This document shows, piece by piece, positions 43,712-53,114 of a stretch of 64,000 nt of DNA. The notes under the pieces are model-generated. The model was given only the letters and a program-made list of their open reading frames with translations. It did not search any database and was not told where the DNA came from. Every line of letters begins with the position of its first letter. Positions within the stretch are counted from its first letter, which is position 1. Source of the DNA: Bacteroides propionicigenes (GTDB lineage Bacteria; Bacteroidota; Bacteroidia; Bacteroidales; Bacteroidaceae); the NCBI RefSeq assembly GCF_018390535.1, contig NZ_JAHBBW010000001.1, positions 434,001 to 498,000 on the forward strand. The letters run 5' to 3'. The translations under genes were made by a program, and so were the position numbers.

Positions 43712-44958
43712 TGACTAACAACCCTCCAAAGGTGCAAGCAAGAAAAATCATCAACGACCCGGTATTCGGGTTCATCAATATACCAAAGGGGCTGCTGTAC
43801 GACATTGTACGGCATCCCCTTTTGCAACGTCTCACCCGTATCAAGCAACTGGGCTTGTCTTCCGTAGTGTACCCCGGCGCGCAACATACCCGTTTCCAAC
43901 ATTCTCTGGGTGCGTTCTACCTCATGAGTGAGGCTATACAACAACTCACAGCCAAAGGCAATTTCATCTTCGACAGTGAAGCGGAAGCCGTACAAGCAGC
44001 CATTCTTATGCACGACATCGGGCATGGTCCGTTCTCTCATGTACTTGAAGACACTATTGTAAAAGGCGTTTCGCATGAAGATATTTCTCTGATGCTGATG
44101 GAGCGCATCAACAAGGAGATGAACGGGCAACTGACACTCGCCATCCAGATTTTCAAGGATGAGTATCCCAAACGTTTCCTTCATCAGTTGGTAAGCGGTC
44201 AACTGGATATGGACCGCCTTGATTACCTGCGTCGCGACAGCTTCTATACAGGCGTTACGGAAGGCAATATCGGTTCGGCACGAATCATCAAGATGCTCGA
44301 TGTCAAAGACGACCATCTGGTGGTAGAGTCCAAAGGCATCTATTCCATTGAGAACTTCCTCACCGCACGTCGCCTGATGTACTGGCAGGTATATCTGCAC
44401 AAGACATCGGTTGCTTATGAAAAGATGCTCATCAGCACATTACTGCGTGCCAAAGAGTTAGCCGGAAAGGGAATAGACCTGTTTGCTCCGCCTGCACTGA
44501 AATTTTTCCTGTATAACGACATCAATCGGGAAACATTCTATAATAACCCGGATTGCTTGGAAAACTATATCCAACTGGACGACAATGATATTTGGACTGC
44601 ATTGAAAGTATGGAGCACCCATTCGGACAAAGTCCTTTCCACACTAAGTCTGGGCATGATTAACCGTAACATATTCAAAGTGGAAATCTCCGCCGAACCT
44701 TTCGGTGAGGAACGTAAAGAAGAAATAATCCGGCAAACCGGTGAGCAATTAGATATTTCCCTTTCCGAAGCCGGTTATTTTATCTCCACTCCCGGCATTG
44801 AGAAGAATATGTACGATCCGGCAGATGACAGTATTGATATCCTATACAACGACGGTTCCACTAAAAATATAGCTGAAGCATCGGATATGCTTAATATATC
44901 TCTACTGTCCAAGAAAGTAAAAAAATACTACTTATGTTATCAGCGTTTGCATAGATAA
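43711..44958 (+). CDS. HD-domain phosphohydrolase (dGTPase-like)
   Basis: This 415-residue protein begins at a GTG that overlaps the pyrF stop. The HD metal site is clear: HTRFQHSLGAFYLM supplies the first His, ILMHDIGHGPFSHVLE the HD pair, and VSGQLDMDRLDYLRRD the final Asp. This is the YpbG/SAMHD1-like dNTP triphosphohydrolase layout. The C-terminal half is helical with a regulatory-type domain. A dNTPase role is probable, with the substrate not proven. It precedes lpxD by 84 bases. Confidence 0.9.
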   Translation: MTNNPPKVQARKIINDPVFGFINIPKGLLYDIVRHPLLQRLTRIKQLGLSSVVYPGAQHTRFQHSLGAFYLMSEAIQQLTAKGNFIFDSEAEAVQAAILMHDIGHGPFSHVLEDTIVKGVSHEDISLMLMERINKEMNGQLTLAIQIFKDEYPKRFLHQLVSGQLDMDRLDYLRRDSFYTGVTEGNIGSARIIKMLDVKDDHLVVESKGIYSIENFLTARRLMYWQVYLHKTSVAYEKMLISTLLRAKELAGKGIDLFAPPALKFFLYNDINRETFYNNPDCLENYIQLDDNDIWTALKVWSTHSDKVLSTLSLGMINRNIFKVEISAEPFGEERKEEIIRQTGEQLDISLSEAGYFISTPGIEKNMYDPADDSIDILYNDGSTKNIAEASDMLNISLLSKKVKKYYLCYQRLHR

Positions 44959-45042
44959 GTATAAAATATTCATCACAGAGCAAGGATATATAAAAAAAAA
45001 GTCCGTTATTTGTGTTTTGAAACCATCTAACAACAATAAGAC

Positions 45043-46083
45043 ATGGAGTTCTCTGCTAAACAAATTGCAACATTTATTCAAGGAGAAATCGTTGGAGACG
45101 AGAATGCAACCGTACACACCTTCGCAAAAATTGAAGAAGGAATTCCCGGAGCAATTTCTTTCCTATCCAACCCTAAATACATACCTTATCTGTACGAAAC
45201 CCTATCGAGTATCGTTTTGGTAAACAAGGATTTCGTTCCTGAACAAGAAGTAAAGGCTACAATGATTAAGGTAGACAATGCTTACGAGAGTCTTGCTAAA
45301 TTATTAAATCTTTATGAACAAAGCAAGCCAAAGCGTACCGGTATTGATTCACGAGCATACGTTGCCGAGACCGCGAAAATAGGCAAGGATGTTTACATCG
45401 CCCCCTTTGCTTGCATCGGAGAGTATGCAGAAGTGGGAGACAATACGGTGATTCATCCGCATGCCACCATTGGAAGCGGCGCTAAGGTAGGCAGTGACTG
45501 TATTATTTATGCAAATGTAACCATCTACCACGATTGCCGCGTAGGCAATCACTGCATTTTGCACGCCGGTTGCGTCATCGGTGCAGACGGATTCGGCTTC
45601 GCCCCTACTCCCGAAGGCTATGAAAAGATACCCCAAATCGGTATCACTATCTTGGAAGATAATGTGGAAATAGGAGCCAACACTTGCGTAGACCGTGCTA
45701 CAATGGGAGCAACTATCGTGCACAGTGGTGTGAAACTGGATAATCTGGTACAGGTAGCCCATAATGATGAAATCGGTTCGCATACGGTAATGGCAGCTCA
45801 AGTAGGCATTGCCGGATCCACCAAAATAGGTGAATGGTGTATGTTTGGCGGTCAGGTCGGTATAGCCGGACACATCCATATCGGAAACAAAGTGAACCTT
45901 GGCGCACAGTCGGGTGTTCCGAGCAATATAAAGGAAGGCAGTGTTTTAATAGGCACCCCGCCTATGGAGGTAAAACCTTATTTCAAGTCACAATCCGTAT
46001 TCCGCAAACTACCGGATATGTATTTTGAACTGAATGCGCTTCGTAAAGAACTTGATGAATTAAAAAAACAATTAAATAAGTAA
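45043..46083 (+). CDS. lpxD: UDP-3-O-acylglucosamine N-acyltransferase
   Basis: LpxD adds the second acyl chain in lipid A synthesis. The 346-residue protein has the N-terminal uridine-binding domain (about 1-100) and a left-handed beta helix of hexapeptide repeats (about 105-310) including the catalytic-region [28 protein letters not shown]-terminal helix (about 315-346) completes it. It starts the lpx cluster lpxD-lpxC/fabZ-lpxA, spaced by 3 and 7 bases. Confidence 0.95.
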   Translation: MEFSAKQIATFIQGEIVGDENATVHTFAKIEEGIPGAISFLSNPKYIPYLYETLSSIVLVNKDFVPEQEVKATMIKVDNAYESLAKLLNLYEQSKPKRTGIDSRAYVAETAKIGKDVYIAPFACIGEYAEVGDNTVIHPHATIGSGAKVGSDCIIYANVTIYHDCRVGNHCILHAGCVIGADGFGFAPTPEGYEKIPQIGITILEDNVEIGANTCVDRATMGATIVHSGVKLDNLVQVAHNDEIGSHTVMAAQVGIAGSTKIGEWCMFGGQVGIAGHIHIGNKVNLGAQSGVPSNIKEGSVLIGTPPMEVKPYFKSQSVFRKLPDMYFELNALRKELDELKKQLNK

Positions 46084-46086
46084 CCA

Positions 46087-47472
46087 ATGTTGAAACAAAA
46101 GACTCTGAAAGACAGCTTTTCGCTCAGTGGAAAAGGTCTTCATACTGGACTTGATCTGACCGTTACTTTCAACCCGGCTGCGGACAATCACGGATATAAA
46201 ATTCAGCGTATCGACCTGGAAGGTCAACCCGTCATTGACGCTGTTGCCGATAATGTGACTGAAACGACACGCGGTACTGTCCTCTCTAAAAACGGGGTTA
46301 AGATAAGTACCATAGAGCATGGTATGGCTGCACTTTATGCACTGGGCATAGACAACTGCCTGATTCAGGTGAACGGTCCGGAATTTCCGATTTTGGACGG
46401 AAGTGCTCAATATTACGTCAACGAAATAGAACGTGTAGGTACAGTAGAACAGAATGCTGTAAAAGATTTCTATATTATCAAGTCCAAGATTGAATTCCGC
46501 GATGAAACCACCGGTTCGTCCATTATCGTATTACCCGATGAGAATTTCAGTCTGAATGTGCTGGTATCTTATGACTCCACCATCATCCCCAACCAATTCG
46601 CCACATTGGAGGATATGACAAAGTTCAAGGATGAAGTAGCCGCCAGCCGTACTTTCGTATTTGTACGCGAGATAGAACCGCTGTTACAGGCCGGACTTAT
46701 CAAAGGCGGTGATTTGGACAACGCCATCGTTATCTACGAACGCGAAATGCCTCAGGATGCTTACGACAAGCTTGCCGATGTAATGGGCGTACCGCATATG
46801 GATGCCAAACAGCTGGGTTACATCAATCACAAACCGCTGGTATGGCCCAACGAATGTGCCCGCCATAAATTATTGGACGTAATCGGCGATTTGGCTCTGA
46901 TAGGAAAACCCATCAAAGGCCGCATCATTGCCACACGTTCGGGACATACCATCAACAATAAATTCGCCCGCCAGATGCGTAAGGAAATCCGTCTGCACGA
47001 AATACAGGCTCCCTCATACGACTGCAACCGCGAACCGATTATGGATGTAAACCGCATCCGTGAATTGCTACCGCACCGCTATCCGTTCCAACTGGTAGAT
47101 AAAGTAATTGAAATTGGCGCCAACTACATTGTAGGTGTCAAGAATGTAACAGCCAACGAACCTTTCTTCCAAGGACACTTCCCGCAAGAGCCCGTAATGC
47201 CCGGTGTATTGCAAGTGGAAGCAATGGCACAGACCGGAGGTCTGCTTGTCCTGAACTCCGTAGACGAACCGGAACGTTATTCCACCTACTTTATGAAGAT
47301 AGACGGTGTTAAGTTCCGCCAGAAAGTAGTGCCGGGAGATACTTTGATTTTCCGCGTTGAACTGCTGGCTCCTATCCGCCGAGGAATTTCTACTATGAAA
47401 GGCTATGTATTTGTAGGCGAAAAGGTAGTGTGCGAAGCTGAATTTATGGCTCAAATAGTAAAAAACAAGTAA
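46087..47472 (+). CDS. lpxC/fabZ: Bifunctional LpxC deacetylase/FabZ dehydratase
   Basis: This 461-residue fusion has LpxC at about 1-300 (LKDSFSLSGKGLHTG, STIEHGMAALYALGIDNC, and the zinc H-x-x-x-D in CARHKLLDVIGDLALIG), performing the committed lipid A step. FabZ occupies about 315-461 (ELLPHRYPFQLVDKVIE, and GHFPQEPVMPGVLQVEAMAQ with the catalytic His), dehydrating hydroxyacyl-ACP. This fusion is the standard arrangement in Bacteroidetes, linking lipid A and fatty-acid flux in one chain. It lies between lpxD and lpxA. Confidence 0.97.
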   Translation: MLKQKTLKDSFSLSGKGLHTGLDLTVTFNPAADNHGYKIQRIDLEGQPVIDAVADNVTETTRGTVLSKNGVKISTIEHGMAALYALGIDNCLIQVNGPEFPILDGSAQYYVNEIERVGTVEQNAVKDFYIIKSKIEFRDETTGSSIIVLPDENFSLNVLVSYDSTIIPNQFATLEDMTKFKDEVAASRTFVFVREIEPLLQAGLIKGGDLDNAIVIYEREMPQDAYDKLADVMGVPHMDAKQLGYINHKPLVWPNECARHKLLDVIGDLALIGKPIKGRIIATRSGHTINNKFARQMRKEIRLHEIQAPSYDCNREPIMDVNRIRELLPHRYPFQLVDKVIEIGANYIVGVKNVTANEPFFQGHFPQEPVMPGVLQVEAMAQTGGLLVLNSVDEPERYSTYFMKIDGVKFRQKVVPGDTLIFRVELLAPIRRGISTMKGYVFVGEKVVCEAEFMAQIVKNK

Positions 47473-47479
47473 GTTAATT

Positions 47480-48256
47480 ATGATAAGTCCCTTAGCGTAT
47501 ATTCATCCCGAAGCAAAAATCGGGGAAAACGTAGAGATTGCTCCTTTTGTTTTCATTGACAAGAATGTGGTAATCGGCGATAACAATAAGATTATGGCGA
47601 ATGTCAACATTCTGTACGGGTCACGTATCGGCAATGGAAATACAATCTTTCCCGGAGCCGTAATCGGTGCCATTCCGCAAGACCTGAAGTTCAGAGGAGA
47701 AGAGACCACCGCCGAAGTAGGCGATAACAATATTATCCGTGAAAACGTAACTATCAACCGAGGCACAGCTGCCAAAGGAAAGACCGTTGTAGGCAATAAC
47801 AACCTGCTGATGGAATGTGTACATGTGGCACATGACGCCCTCATTGGAAGCGGTTGCATTATCGGCAACTCCACTAAAATGGCAGGTGAGATTGTAATAG
47901 ACGACAACTCCATCATCAGTGCCAACGTACTGATGCACCAGTTCTGCCGCGTAGGCGGATTTGGTATGATACAAGGCGGATGCCGTTTCAGCAAAGACAT
48001 ACCGCCGTACATCATAGCCGGTCGCGAACCCATCTGTTATGCAGGTCTCAACATTGTGGGGCTGCGCCGCCGCGGTTTCTCCAACGAAACAATCGAAGCC
48101 ATTCATGACGCCTACCGCATCATCTATCAAAGCGGACTGAACAATACGGAAGCTTTGAAGAAGATTGAAAATGAAATGGAAATGACACCCGAAATCAGCT
48201 ATATTGTAAACTTTATACGTGAATCAACTCGCGGCATTATCCCTGCAAGTAAATAA
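47480..48256 (+). CDS. lpxA: UDP-N-acetylglucosamine O-acyltransferase
   Basis: LpxA makes the first acyl transfer in lipid A synthesis. The 258-residue protein has the left-handed beta helix of hexapeptides (about 1-190), with the catalytic His in LMECVHVAHDALIG and VLMHQFCRVGGF, and a helical C-terminus (FSNETIEAIHDAYRIIY). Length is normal. It is the third gene of the lpx cluster and is followed by a small acidic-tailed protein gene. Confidence 0.96.
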   Translation: MISPLAYIHPEAKIGENVEIAPFVFIDKNVVIGDNNKIMANVNILYGSRIGNGNTIFPGAVIGAIPQDLKFRGEETTAEVGDNNIIRENVTINRGTAAKGKTVVGNNNLLMECVHVAHDALIGSGCIIGNSTKMAGEIVIDDNSIISANVLMHQFCRVGGFGMIQGGCRFSKDIPPYIIAGREPICYAGLNIVGLRRRGFSNETIEAIHDAYRIIYQSGLNNTEALKKIENEMEMTPEISYIVNFIRESTRGIIPASK

Positions 48257-48269
48257 AAAAGTTAACACT

Positions 48270-48830
48270 ATGATATATAGATTTACTCTTATCTCCGATG
48301 AAGCGGATGACTTCGTAAGAGAAATACAGATTGACCCGGAAGCTACATTTTATGATTTTCACGAAGCTATCCTGAAATCAGCGGGTTATACCAGCGACCA
48401 GATGACCTCTTTCTTCATTTGCGATGATGATTGGGAGAAGGAAAAAGAAGTTACCCTCGAAGAGATGGATGATAATCCGGAAATAGACAGCTGGGTAATG
48501 AAAGATACCCAAATCAGCGAATTGGTAGAAGACGAAAAGCAAAAACTTCTATATGTATTCGACTACATGACGGAACGTTGTTTCTTCATCGAACTCTCCG
48601 AAATCATCACCGGCAAAAACATGACCGGAGCAAAGTGCACCAAGAAAGCCGGAGAAGCACCCAAACAAACCATTGACTTTGAAGAAATGGCGGCAGCCGG
48701 CGGTTCGCTCGACTTGGATGAAAGCTTCTATGGCGATCAAGACTTCGATATGGAAGACTTCGACAAAGAAGGTTTCGGCGGTTTAGACGAAGGCTCTGCC
48801 GATATACCCTACGAAGAAGACAAATTCTGA
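48270..48830 (+). CDS. pRiA4b ORF-3-like (IS1096 passenger-like) protein
   Basis: This 186-residue protein starts at ATG 48270 (MIYRFTLISDEADDF), 13 bases after lpxA. The first about 125 residues match the pRiA4b ORF-3/TnpR-like fold, including FVREIQIDPEATFYDFHEAILKSAGY and the tail CFFIELSEI. The last about 45 residues are very acidic (DFDMEDFDKEGFGGLDEG and so on). Despite the historic name there is no sign of a transposon here, and the gene is part of the housekeeping run. Function unknown. Confidence 0.8.
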   Translation: MIYRFTLISDEADDFVREIQIDPEATFYDFHEAILKSAGYTSDQMTSFFICDDDWEKEKEVTLEEMDDNPEIDSWVMKDTQISELVEDEKQKLLYVFDYMTERCFFIELSEIITGKNMTGAKCTKKAGEAPKQTIDFEEMAAAGGSLDLDESFYGDQDFDMEDFDKEGFGGLDEGSADIPYEEDKF

Positions 48831-48837
48831 TAGAACC

Positions 48838-48937
48838 GTTCGGGCGAATAACAATTTGCTCCAATGATAATGAAATATCCCATAAGGATACATTCATATC
48901 GGAGGATACAACTGTTTTTCGCCCGAACTATTTTTTT
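48838..48937 (+). terminator. Possible long-range terminator before miaA
   Basis: GTTCGGGCGAA (48838-48848) and TTCGCCCGAAC (48918-48928) pair perfectly across a 69-base loop and are followed by TATTTTTTT. The long loop makes efficient termination doubtful. miaA begins 9 bases after the T tract. Confidence 0.5.
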
Positions 48938-48945
48938 ACGACCTC

Positions 48946-49860
48946 ATGAAAACATTGATAGTACTTATAGGCCCTACGGGAGTAGGAAAGACGGAACTCA
49001 GTCTCCGATTGGCAGAGCATTTTCAAACGTGCATCGTTTCTGCCGATTCAAGACAACTTTATGCCGATTTAAAAATCGGTACGGCCGCTCCTACTCCGGA
49101 ACAACTGCAACGAGTACGGCATTATTTTGTCGGTACACTGCAACTTACCGACTATTACAGCGCCGCCCAATATGAAACCGAAGTACTGCAACTCCTTGAG
49201 AAACTCTATACCCGGCATGAGGTTGTACTCCTTACCGGAGGTTCCATGATGTACGTAGATGCCGTATGTAAGGGGATTGACGACATTCCTACCGTAGATG
49301 CCGAAACTCGCCGGTTGATGTTGCACAAATACGAAACAGAAGGTCTGGAAAATCTCTGTGCCGAACTGAAACTGTTGGACTCAGAGTATTACAAAATCGT
49401 GGATTTAAAGAACCATAAACGAGTAATCCATGCCCTTGAAATCTGTTATATGACAGGAAAGACCTATACCTCTTTCCGCACGCAGAAAAAAAAGGAACGC
49501 CCCTTCCGTATCATTAAAATAGGGCTCACCCGCAATCGTGAAGAATTGTACGACCGCATAAACCAACGTGTAGAACAGATGATAACGGACGGACTGGTAG
49601 AAGAAGCCCGCAGCGTCTACCCTCACCGGGCACTCAATTCATTGAATACAGTAGGTTATAAAGAGATATTCAACTATCTCGACGGCGAATGGACACTCCC
49701 TTTTGCCATTGAGAAGATTCAACAGAACTCACGCATCTACTCCCGCAAACAAATGACGTGGTTTAAGCGGGACGAAGAGATACACTGGTTTCACCCCGAA
49801 CAAGAAGCGGAAATACTGACACATATCGAGCGTTGCATAGCGGCGGACAGAGACGAATAA
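48946..49860 (+). CDS. miaA: tRNA dimethylallyltransferase
   Basis: MiaA isopentenylates A37 of tRNAs reading UNN codons. The 304-residue protein has the P-loop [10 protein letters not shown] (8-17), [19 protein letters not shown], the [16 protein letters not shown] motif and the C-terminal helical zone ending in the [18 protein letters not shown] motif. It follows the long hairpin at 48838-48937 and converges on the amidohydrolase gene at 49901. Confidence 0.95.
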   Translation: MKTLIVLIGPTGVGKTELSLRLAEHFQTCIVSADSRQLYADLKIGTAAPTPEQLQRVRHYFVGTLQLTDYYSAAQYETEVLQLLEKLYTRHEVVLLTGGSMMYVDAVCKGIDDIPTVDAETRRLMLHKYETEGLENLCAELKLLDSEYYKIVDLKNHKRVIHALEICYMTGKTYTSFRTQKKKERPFRIIKIGLTRNREELYDRINQRVEQMITDGLVEEARSVYPHRALNSLNTVGYKEIFNYLDGEWTLPFAIEKIQQNSRIYSRKQMTWFKRDEEIHWFHPEQEAEILTHIERCIAADRDE

Positions 49861-49900
49861 TACCGATATACATAAAACCGATATACCTCTAACCGGATAA

Positions 49901-51139
49901 TTACAATTCGAACAAGTCCGCGTATTGCATACTGATAAAAGTATCCAGTTCATTATAAAGCAACTGCATAGCTTTGGTGTCCGCACTTCCTTTCCTGCGC
50001 CACTCCTTCAAAAGCGGTTCTGTACGCCGAAACACCTCATTCTCCACCGGAGCCAGCAACTGCATATAGCCATTCTTATCAGCATTAAAAAGCCTTTCCC
50101 AGTTCATATAGCGGTTGCTGCCCATCCCTTGCTCATAAGAGAAAACATCACCTGCCAATGTTACCGACCAATTACCCAGAGGAGAGACCTTCTTTATTTC
50201 ATCGCGAACAAGAAGTTTCGGCAAAGCCTTATCCGCCCCCTTCACCCAAACAGGCATTGCCACTCCGGTAGGCGGATACCCCAAGACGGTCCACATCGTG
50301 GTGAGTTCGGGATGCTCTCCCGCCTTCACTCCCTGCACAACAACCGAACTTGCCGTACTGCTACGCGCTATAAAGTCCTGATCTACAAACCACCCGGTTG
50401 TCTTAGGACGATTGAAATCACCGTTCTTCAAATCAATCCCCAAGAGCGGATTGGCAAAAGAACGAGAGAGTTCACTGAATATCCATTGCGGGGTAATCTG
50501 CCCCGTAGCCGAGGCCGGCATCAATAACTTATCTTCCTGCATAAAGCGAACATAGCCCGCTCCCTCATTCACCTTGCCGGAAAAGGAGAAGTTGGTACGT
50601 GCAATGTACCCGCAAGGTGCATCTTTGGGGTCATTGGCATCATACATCACATACTTATAATAATCCACCTCGAACATGGCCGCACCTCCTTCGGCATCAA
50701 TCACGCCGAAGTTTGCTTCAATCAAACTGGGCTTAAAGAGTGTGTCAAGAAATTGACAAAAATCCTTTACCGTAGCACACACTTCCAATGCACGCCGCAT
50801 GACCCGCCCGTTAGCCTCTCCACGCTCCTCACCGGGTTTCACCTCGACTAAATTATAGGATTGTGTGTTCATAATGGAAAAACCCGCGGCATTCGTACCT
50901 ATCCATACATCCGTCGGATTATCTTCCACGCTGTTGACAACGGCTACAAACGGATAGCGCTCACCTGAGAAATATCTCACACTGTTTTGCGGAAAGTCCG
51001 TATCGCGGTTTTTCCACAGCAAGGGGCGGCCGTCGGGAGTTACCTTGCCGGAAATCACTGCAGAAGTACAGGCGGAAAGCGGTCCGGCGTTTCCCAAAGA
51101 TATAATGACAGCAATCAAAGCGAGCAAAGTCCGTTTCAT
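49901..51139 (-). CDS. Exported Ntn amidohydrolase (linear amide C-N hydrolase/C45-like)
   Basis: This 412-residue protein has a signal peptide ending LSA before Cys24, which begins the mature chain CTSAVISGKVTPDGRPLLWKNRDTD. The N-terminal cysteine and the NRDTD motif are hallmarks of cysteine Ntn hydrolases related to acyl-coenzyme A:6-APA acyltransferases and linear amide hydrolases. It therefore most likely cleaves an amide (for example of a bile acid, N-acyl amino acid or antibiotic) outside the cytoplasm. It is distinct in motif from classic bile salt hydrolase. It is monocistronic, with a -7 element at 51168-51175. Confidence 0.82.
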   Translation of the reverse strand: MKRTLLALIAVIISLGNAGPLSACTSAVISGKVTPDGRPLLWKNRDTDFPQNSVRYFSGERYPFVAVVNSVEDNPTDVWIGTNAAGFSIMNTQSYNLVEVKPGEERGEANGRVMRRALEVCATVKDFCQFLDTLFKPSLIEANFGVIDAEGGAAMFEVDYYKYVMYDANDPKDAPCGYIARTNFSFSGKVNEGAGYVRFMQEDKLLMPASATGQITPQWIFSELSRSFANPLLGIDLKNGDFNRPKTTGWFVDQDFIARSSTASSVVVQGVKAGEHPELTTMWTVLGYPPTGVAMPVWVKGADKALPKLLVRDEIKKVSPLGNWSVTLAGDVFSYEQGMGSNRYMNWERLFNADKNGYMQLLAPVENEVFRRTEPLLKEWRRKGSADTKAMQLLYNELDTFISMQYADLFEL

Positions 51140-51167
51140 AGCAAAGAAGTTTTATCATTAGTTTCGA

Positions 51168-51175
51168 CAAAGATA
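51168..51175 (-). promoter_or_regulatory. -7 element of the Ntn amidohydrolase gene
   Basis: CAAAGATA on the plus strand reads TATCTTTG on the minus strand, 28 bases upstream of ATG 51139. Confidence 0.65.
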
Positions 51176-51295
51176 AAAAATCAATCCGGATTAGTACACC
51201 ATACCACTCAAAATACCTACAAATAGCGATTGCAGTTCTCGAAGAAAAGCCGTTACTTTGCGCCCGAAACATAGAGTGGAAAGGAATAACTTACA

Positions 51296-52000
51296 ATGAA
51301 TGAACAACATAAATATCGGGCAACGGACAAGATGAGCGACCTCATCTGCGATAATTACTCCTTATTAATGGTGATGAGCCGCTTCGGTTTGTCGCTTGGA
51401 TTTGGAGACAAGAGCGTAAAGGATGTCTGTGAAGCCCAGAATGTAGACTACCGCACTTTCCTCGCCGTGGCCAATTTCATCAGCGAAGAGCAATACTCTT
51501 ACAGTGCGGATGATGACTCATTCTCTATTCCGGCGCTTATGGATTATCTGAAACGTGCGCACGCCTACTTCCTCGACTTCAACCTGCCTGCCATGCGCCG
51601 CAAGCTGATAGAGGCCATAGACTGCTCCAGAGATAATGATGTGGCCTACCTCATCCTCAAATTCTTTGATGAATACGCCAAAGAAGTGCGCCGCCATATG
51701 GAATACGAAAACGAGGCTGTCTTTACTTATGTGGAGCAATTGCTGCAAGGCAAGCTATCCGATAAATACAACATCGCCACATTTGCCAGCAAGCACAACC
51801 AGATAGATACCAAACTGAAAGAACTGAAAAATATCATCATCAAGTACTATCCGGAAAAAGAAAACAATAATCTCCTGAATGCCGTTCTGTTCGATATCTT
51901 CAACTGCGAACAAGACCTTGCATCGCATTGCCAGGTAGAAGACTATATGTTTGTTCCCGCCGTAGCACAAATAGAAAAAAGACTGAAAGATGAACAATAA
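51296..52000 (+). CDS. Hemerythrin-domain protein
   Basis: This 234-residue protein has an N-terminal helical segment (about 1-75, MSDLICDNYSLLMVMSRFGLSLGFGDKSVKDVC, resembling the DUF542/ScdA N-region of di-iron repair proteins) followed by a hemerythrin four-helix bundle. Iron ligands are suggested by HAYFLDF near 80, HMEYE (H-x-x-x-E), KHNQID and HCQVED. It resembles RIC/ScdA iron-cluster repair or nitric-oxide and oxygen sensing proteins. It overlaps the LuxR-type gene by 11 bases (51990-52000), so the two likely act together. Confidence 0.82.
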   Translation: MNEQHKYRATDKMSDLICDNYSLLMVMSRFGLSLGFGDKSVKDVCEAQNVDYRTFLAVANFISEEQYSYSADDDSFSIPALMDYLKRAHAYFLDFNLPAMRRKLIEAIDCSRDNDVAYLILKFFDEYAKEVRRHMEYENEAVFTYVEQLLQGKLSDKYNIATFASKHNQIDTKLKELKNIIIKYYPEKENNNLLNAVLFDIFNCEQDLASHCQVEDYMFVPAVAQIEKRLKDEQ

Positions 52001-52604
52001 TATTTCTCTGAAAATAGTTGTTGCAGAAACTTCGGTCATTGTACGAAGTGGTCTTGCGGCAGTACTTAAACGCATTCCCAACCTGAACGTACACCCCATC
52101 GAGGTGTCGTCACCGGAAGCGCTGCAGAACTATATCTATCTGCACACTCCCGATATTGTAATCGTAAATCCGACTTTCGGCGGCTGGTTCAACCTGCCTT
52201 CTTTCAAGACAGACCACAACAGCAACAGCATCAAATACATCGCATTGGTATGTTCCGTCATCGACAATAACGCGCTGAAAGAGTACGATGAAAATATCGC
52301 CATCTGTGATGATATTGAAGTAATTACCTCAAAAATCAACCGCCTTCTCCATACCGAAGAGGAAGACGAGAAGGACAGCGAACAGGAAACGCTCAGCCAA
52401 CGCGAAAAGGAAATCATCACTTGCGTTGTAAAAGGAATGACCAACAAGGCGATTGCCGACAAACTGTACCTGTCTATCCATACCGTCATTACCCACCGCC
52501 GCAACATTGCACGCAAACTGCAAATACACTCTCCCGCAGGCCTCACCATTTATGCCATTGTGAACAAGCTGGTAGAACTGAGCGACATTAAAGACTCCTT
52601 ATAA
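51990..52604 (+). CDS. LuxR-type response regulator with degenerate receiver
   Basis: This 204-residue protein has an N-terminal receiver-like fold (about 5-115) and a C-terminal LuxR/GerE helix-turn-helix (about 135-200, LSQREKEIITCVVKGMTNKAIADKLYLSIHTVITHRRNI). In a normal receiver the strand PDIVIV would be followed by the phospho-accepting Asp; here it is Asn (PDIVIVNPTFGGW), and the acidic pair near the N-terminus is also missing. It should therefore not be phosphorylated in the usual way. It overlaps the hemerythrin gene by 11 bases, suggesting control through that protein. Confidence 0.85.
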   Translation: MNNNISLKIVVAETSVIVRSGLAAVLKRIPNLNVHPIEVSSPEALQNYIYLHTPDIVIVNPTFGGWFNLPSFKTDHNSNSIKYIALVCSVIDNNALKEYDENIAICDDIEVITSKINRLLHTEEEDEKDSEQETLSQREKEIITCVVKGMTNKAIADKLYLSIHTVITHRRNIARKLQIHSPAGLTIYAIVNKLVELSDIKDSL

Positions 52605-52713
52605 ACTCCCTGCCAAGCCTTCCTACGCACCCCCTATTAGAGAAGAGGGCTAAGTCCCTTTCCAAACCCGTCTCTCCATAGGAGAAAGACATCTTAACCT
52701 GCCGTTTGGGTTT
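52605..52713. other. Leading part of the 52605-53114 non-coding stretch
   Basis: This is the first part of a 510-base gap between the LuxR-type gene and the end of ccsBA. It holds only A/C-rich sequence and possibly a degenerate fifth unit of the 21-bp repeat near 52690-52713. The rest of the gap contains the 21-bp repeats, a hairpin at 52917-52953 and a small GGCATC stem near 53029-53048 that may terminate ccsBA. Confidence 0.5.
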
Positions 52714-52797
52714 CATCTCCAGCTTAAAGATACACATCTTTAGCGTAGAGATGTCCATCTTCAGCCTAAAGACGAACATCTTCAAGTTGGAGATAAA
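52714..52797. repeat. Four 21-bp tandem repeats (heptad coding on both strands)
   Basis: Units begin with CATCT at 52714, 52735, 52756 and 52777, exactly 21 bases apart, consensus CATCTTCAGCCTAAAGATGAA. Because 21 is seven codons, the array translates to heptads on both strands (LKM..F type on the minus strand, SLK.NIF type on the plus strand). Neither frame looks like a real gene. Confidence 0.8.
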
Positions 52798-52916
52798 GAT
52801 TACCCCGTACCTTAGCACCCTTTCCCAAGCAACTCTGACGGTTTCGATAAGCATCCCTGATAATCTTTTCCCTATACTCAGCCCGACAGCATCCTCCTTC
52901 ATCCGCAACAAAATAA

Positions 52917-52953
52917 ATCCCCGCTTCACGATGTCACATCGGAAAGCGGGGAT
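52917..52953. terminator. Hairpin with ATCCCCGCTT arms
   Basis: ATCCCCGCTT and AAGCGGGGAT form a 10-bp GC-rich outer stem with an inner GATGT/ACATC stem. The sequence CCTTTTA follows on the plus strand and TTTATTTT on the minus. It is probably bidirectional. Confidence 0.7.
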
Positions 52954-53114
52954 CCTTTTATCTTCATAAAAGTGGTTACGTAATTATGACTAACTAATTC
53001 ATTCTTTAAATCTGATGTTGCAAAGATACGGCATCCATCCCGATGCCGCAATCACCCGATATAGGTATAATAAAGAGCGGCAGTCATTATAAATAGGTAA
53101 CATCATCTTTTTAA

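Noticed and set aside
48270..48830. Transposon passenger gene suggested by the family name (IS1096/pRiA4b)
   Set aside because: There are no terminal repeats or transposase nearby, and the gene is embedded in the lpx-miaA housekeeping run.
52588..52929. A 113-codon minus-strand gene, with TATCTTTG at 53021-53028 upstream
   Set aside because: Its middle is just the 21-bp repeat, the hairpin at 52917-52953 cuts it from the element, and the same repeats give an equally open frame on the other strand.
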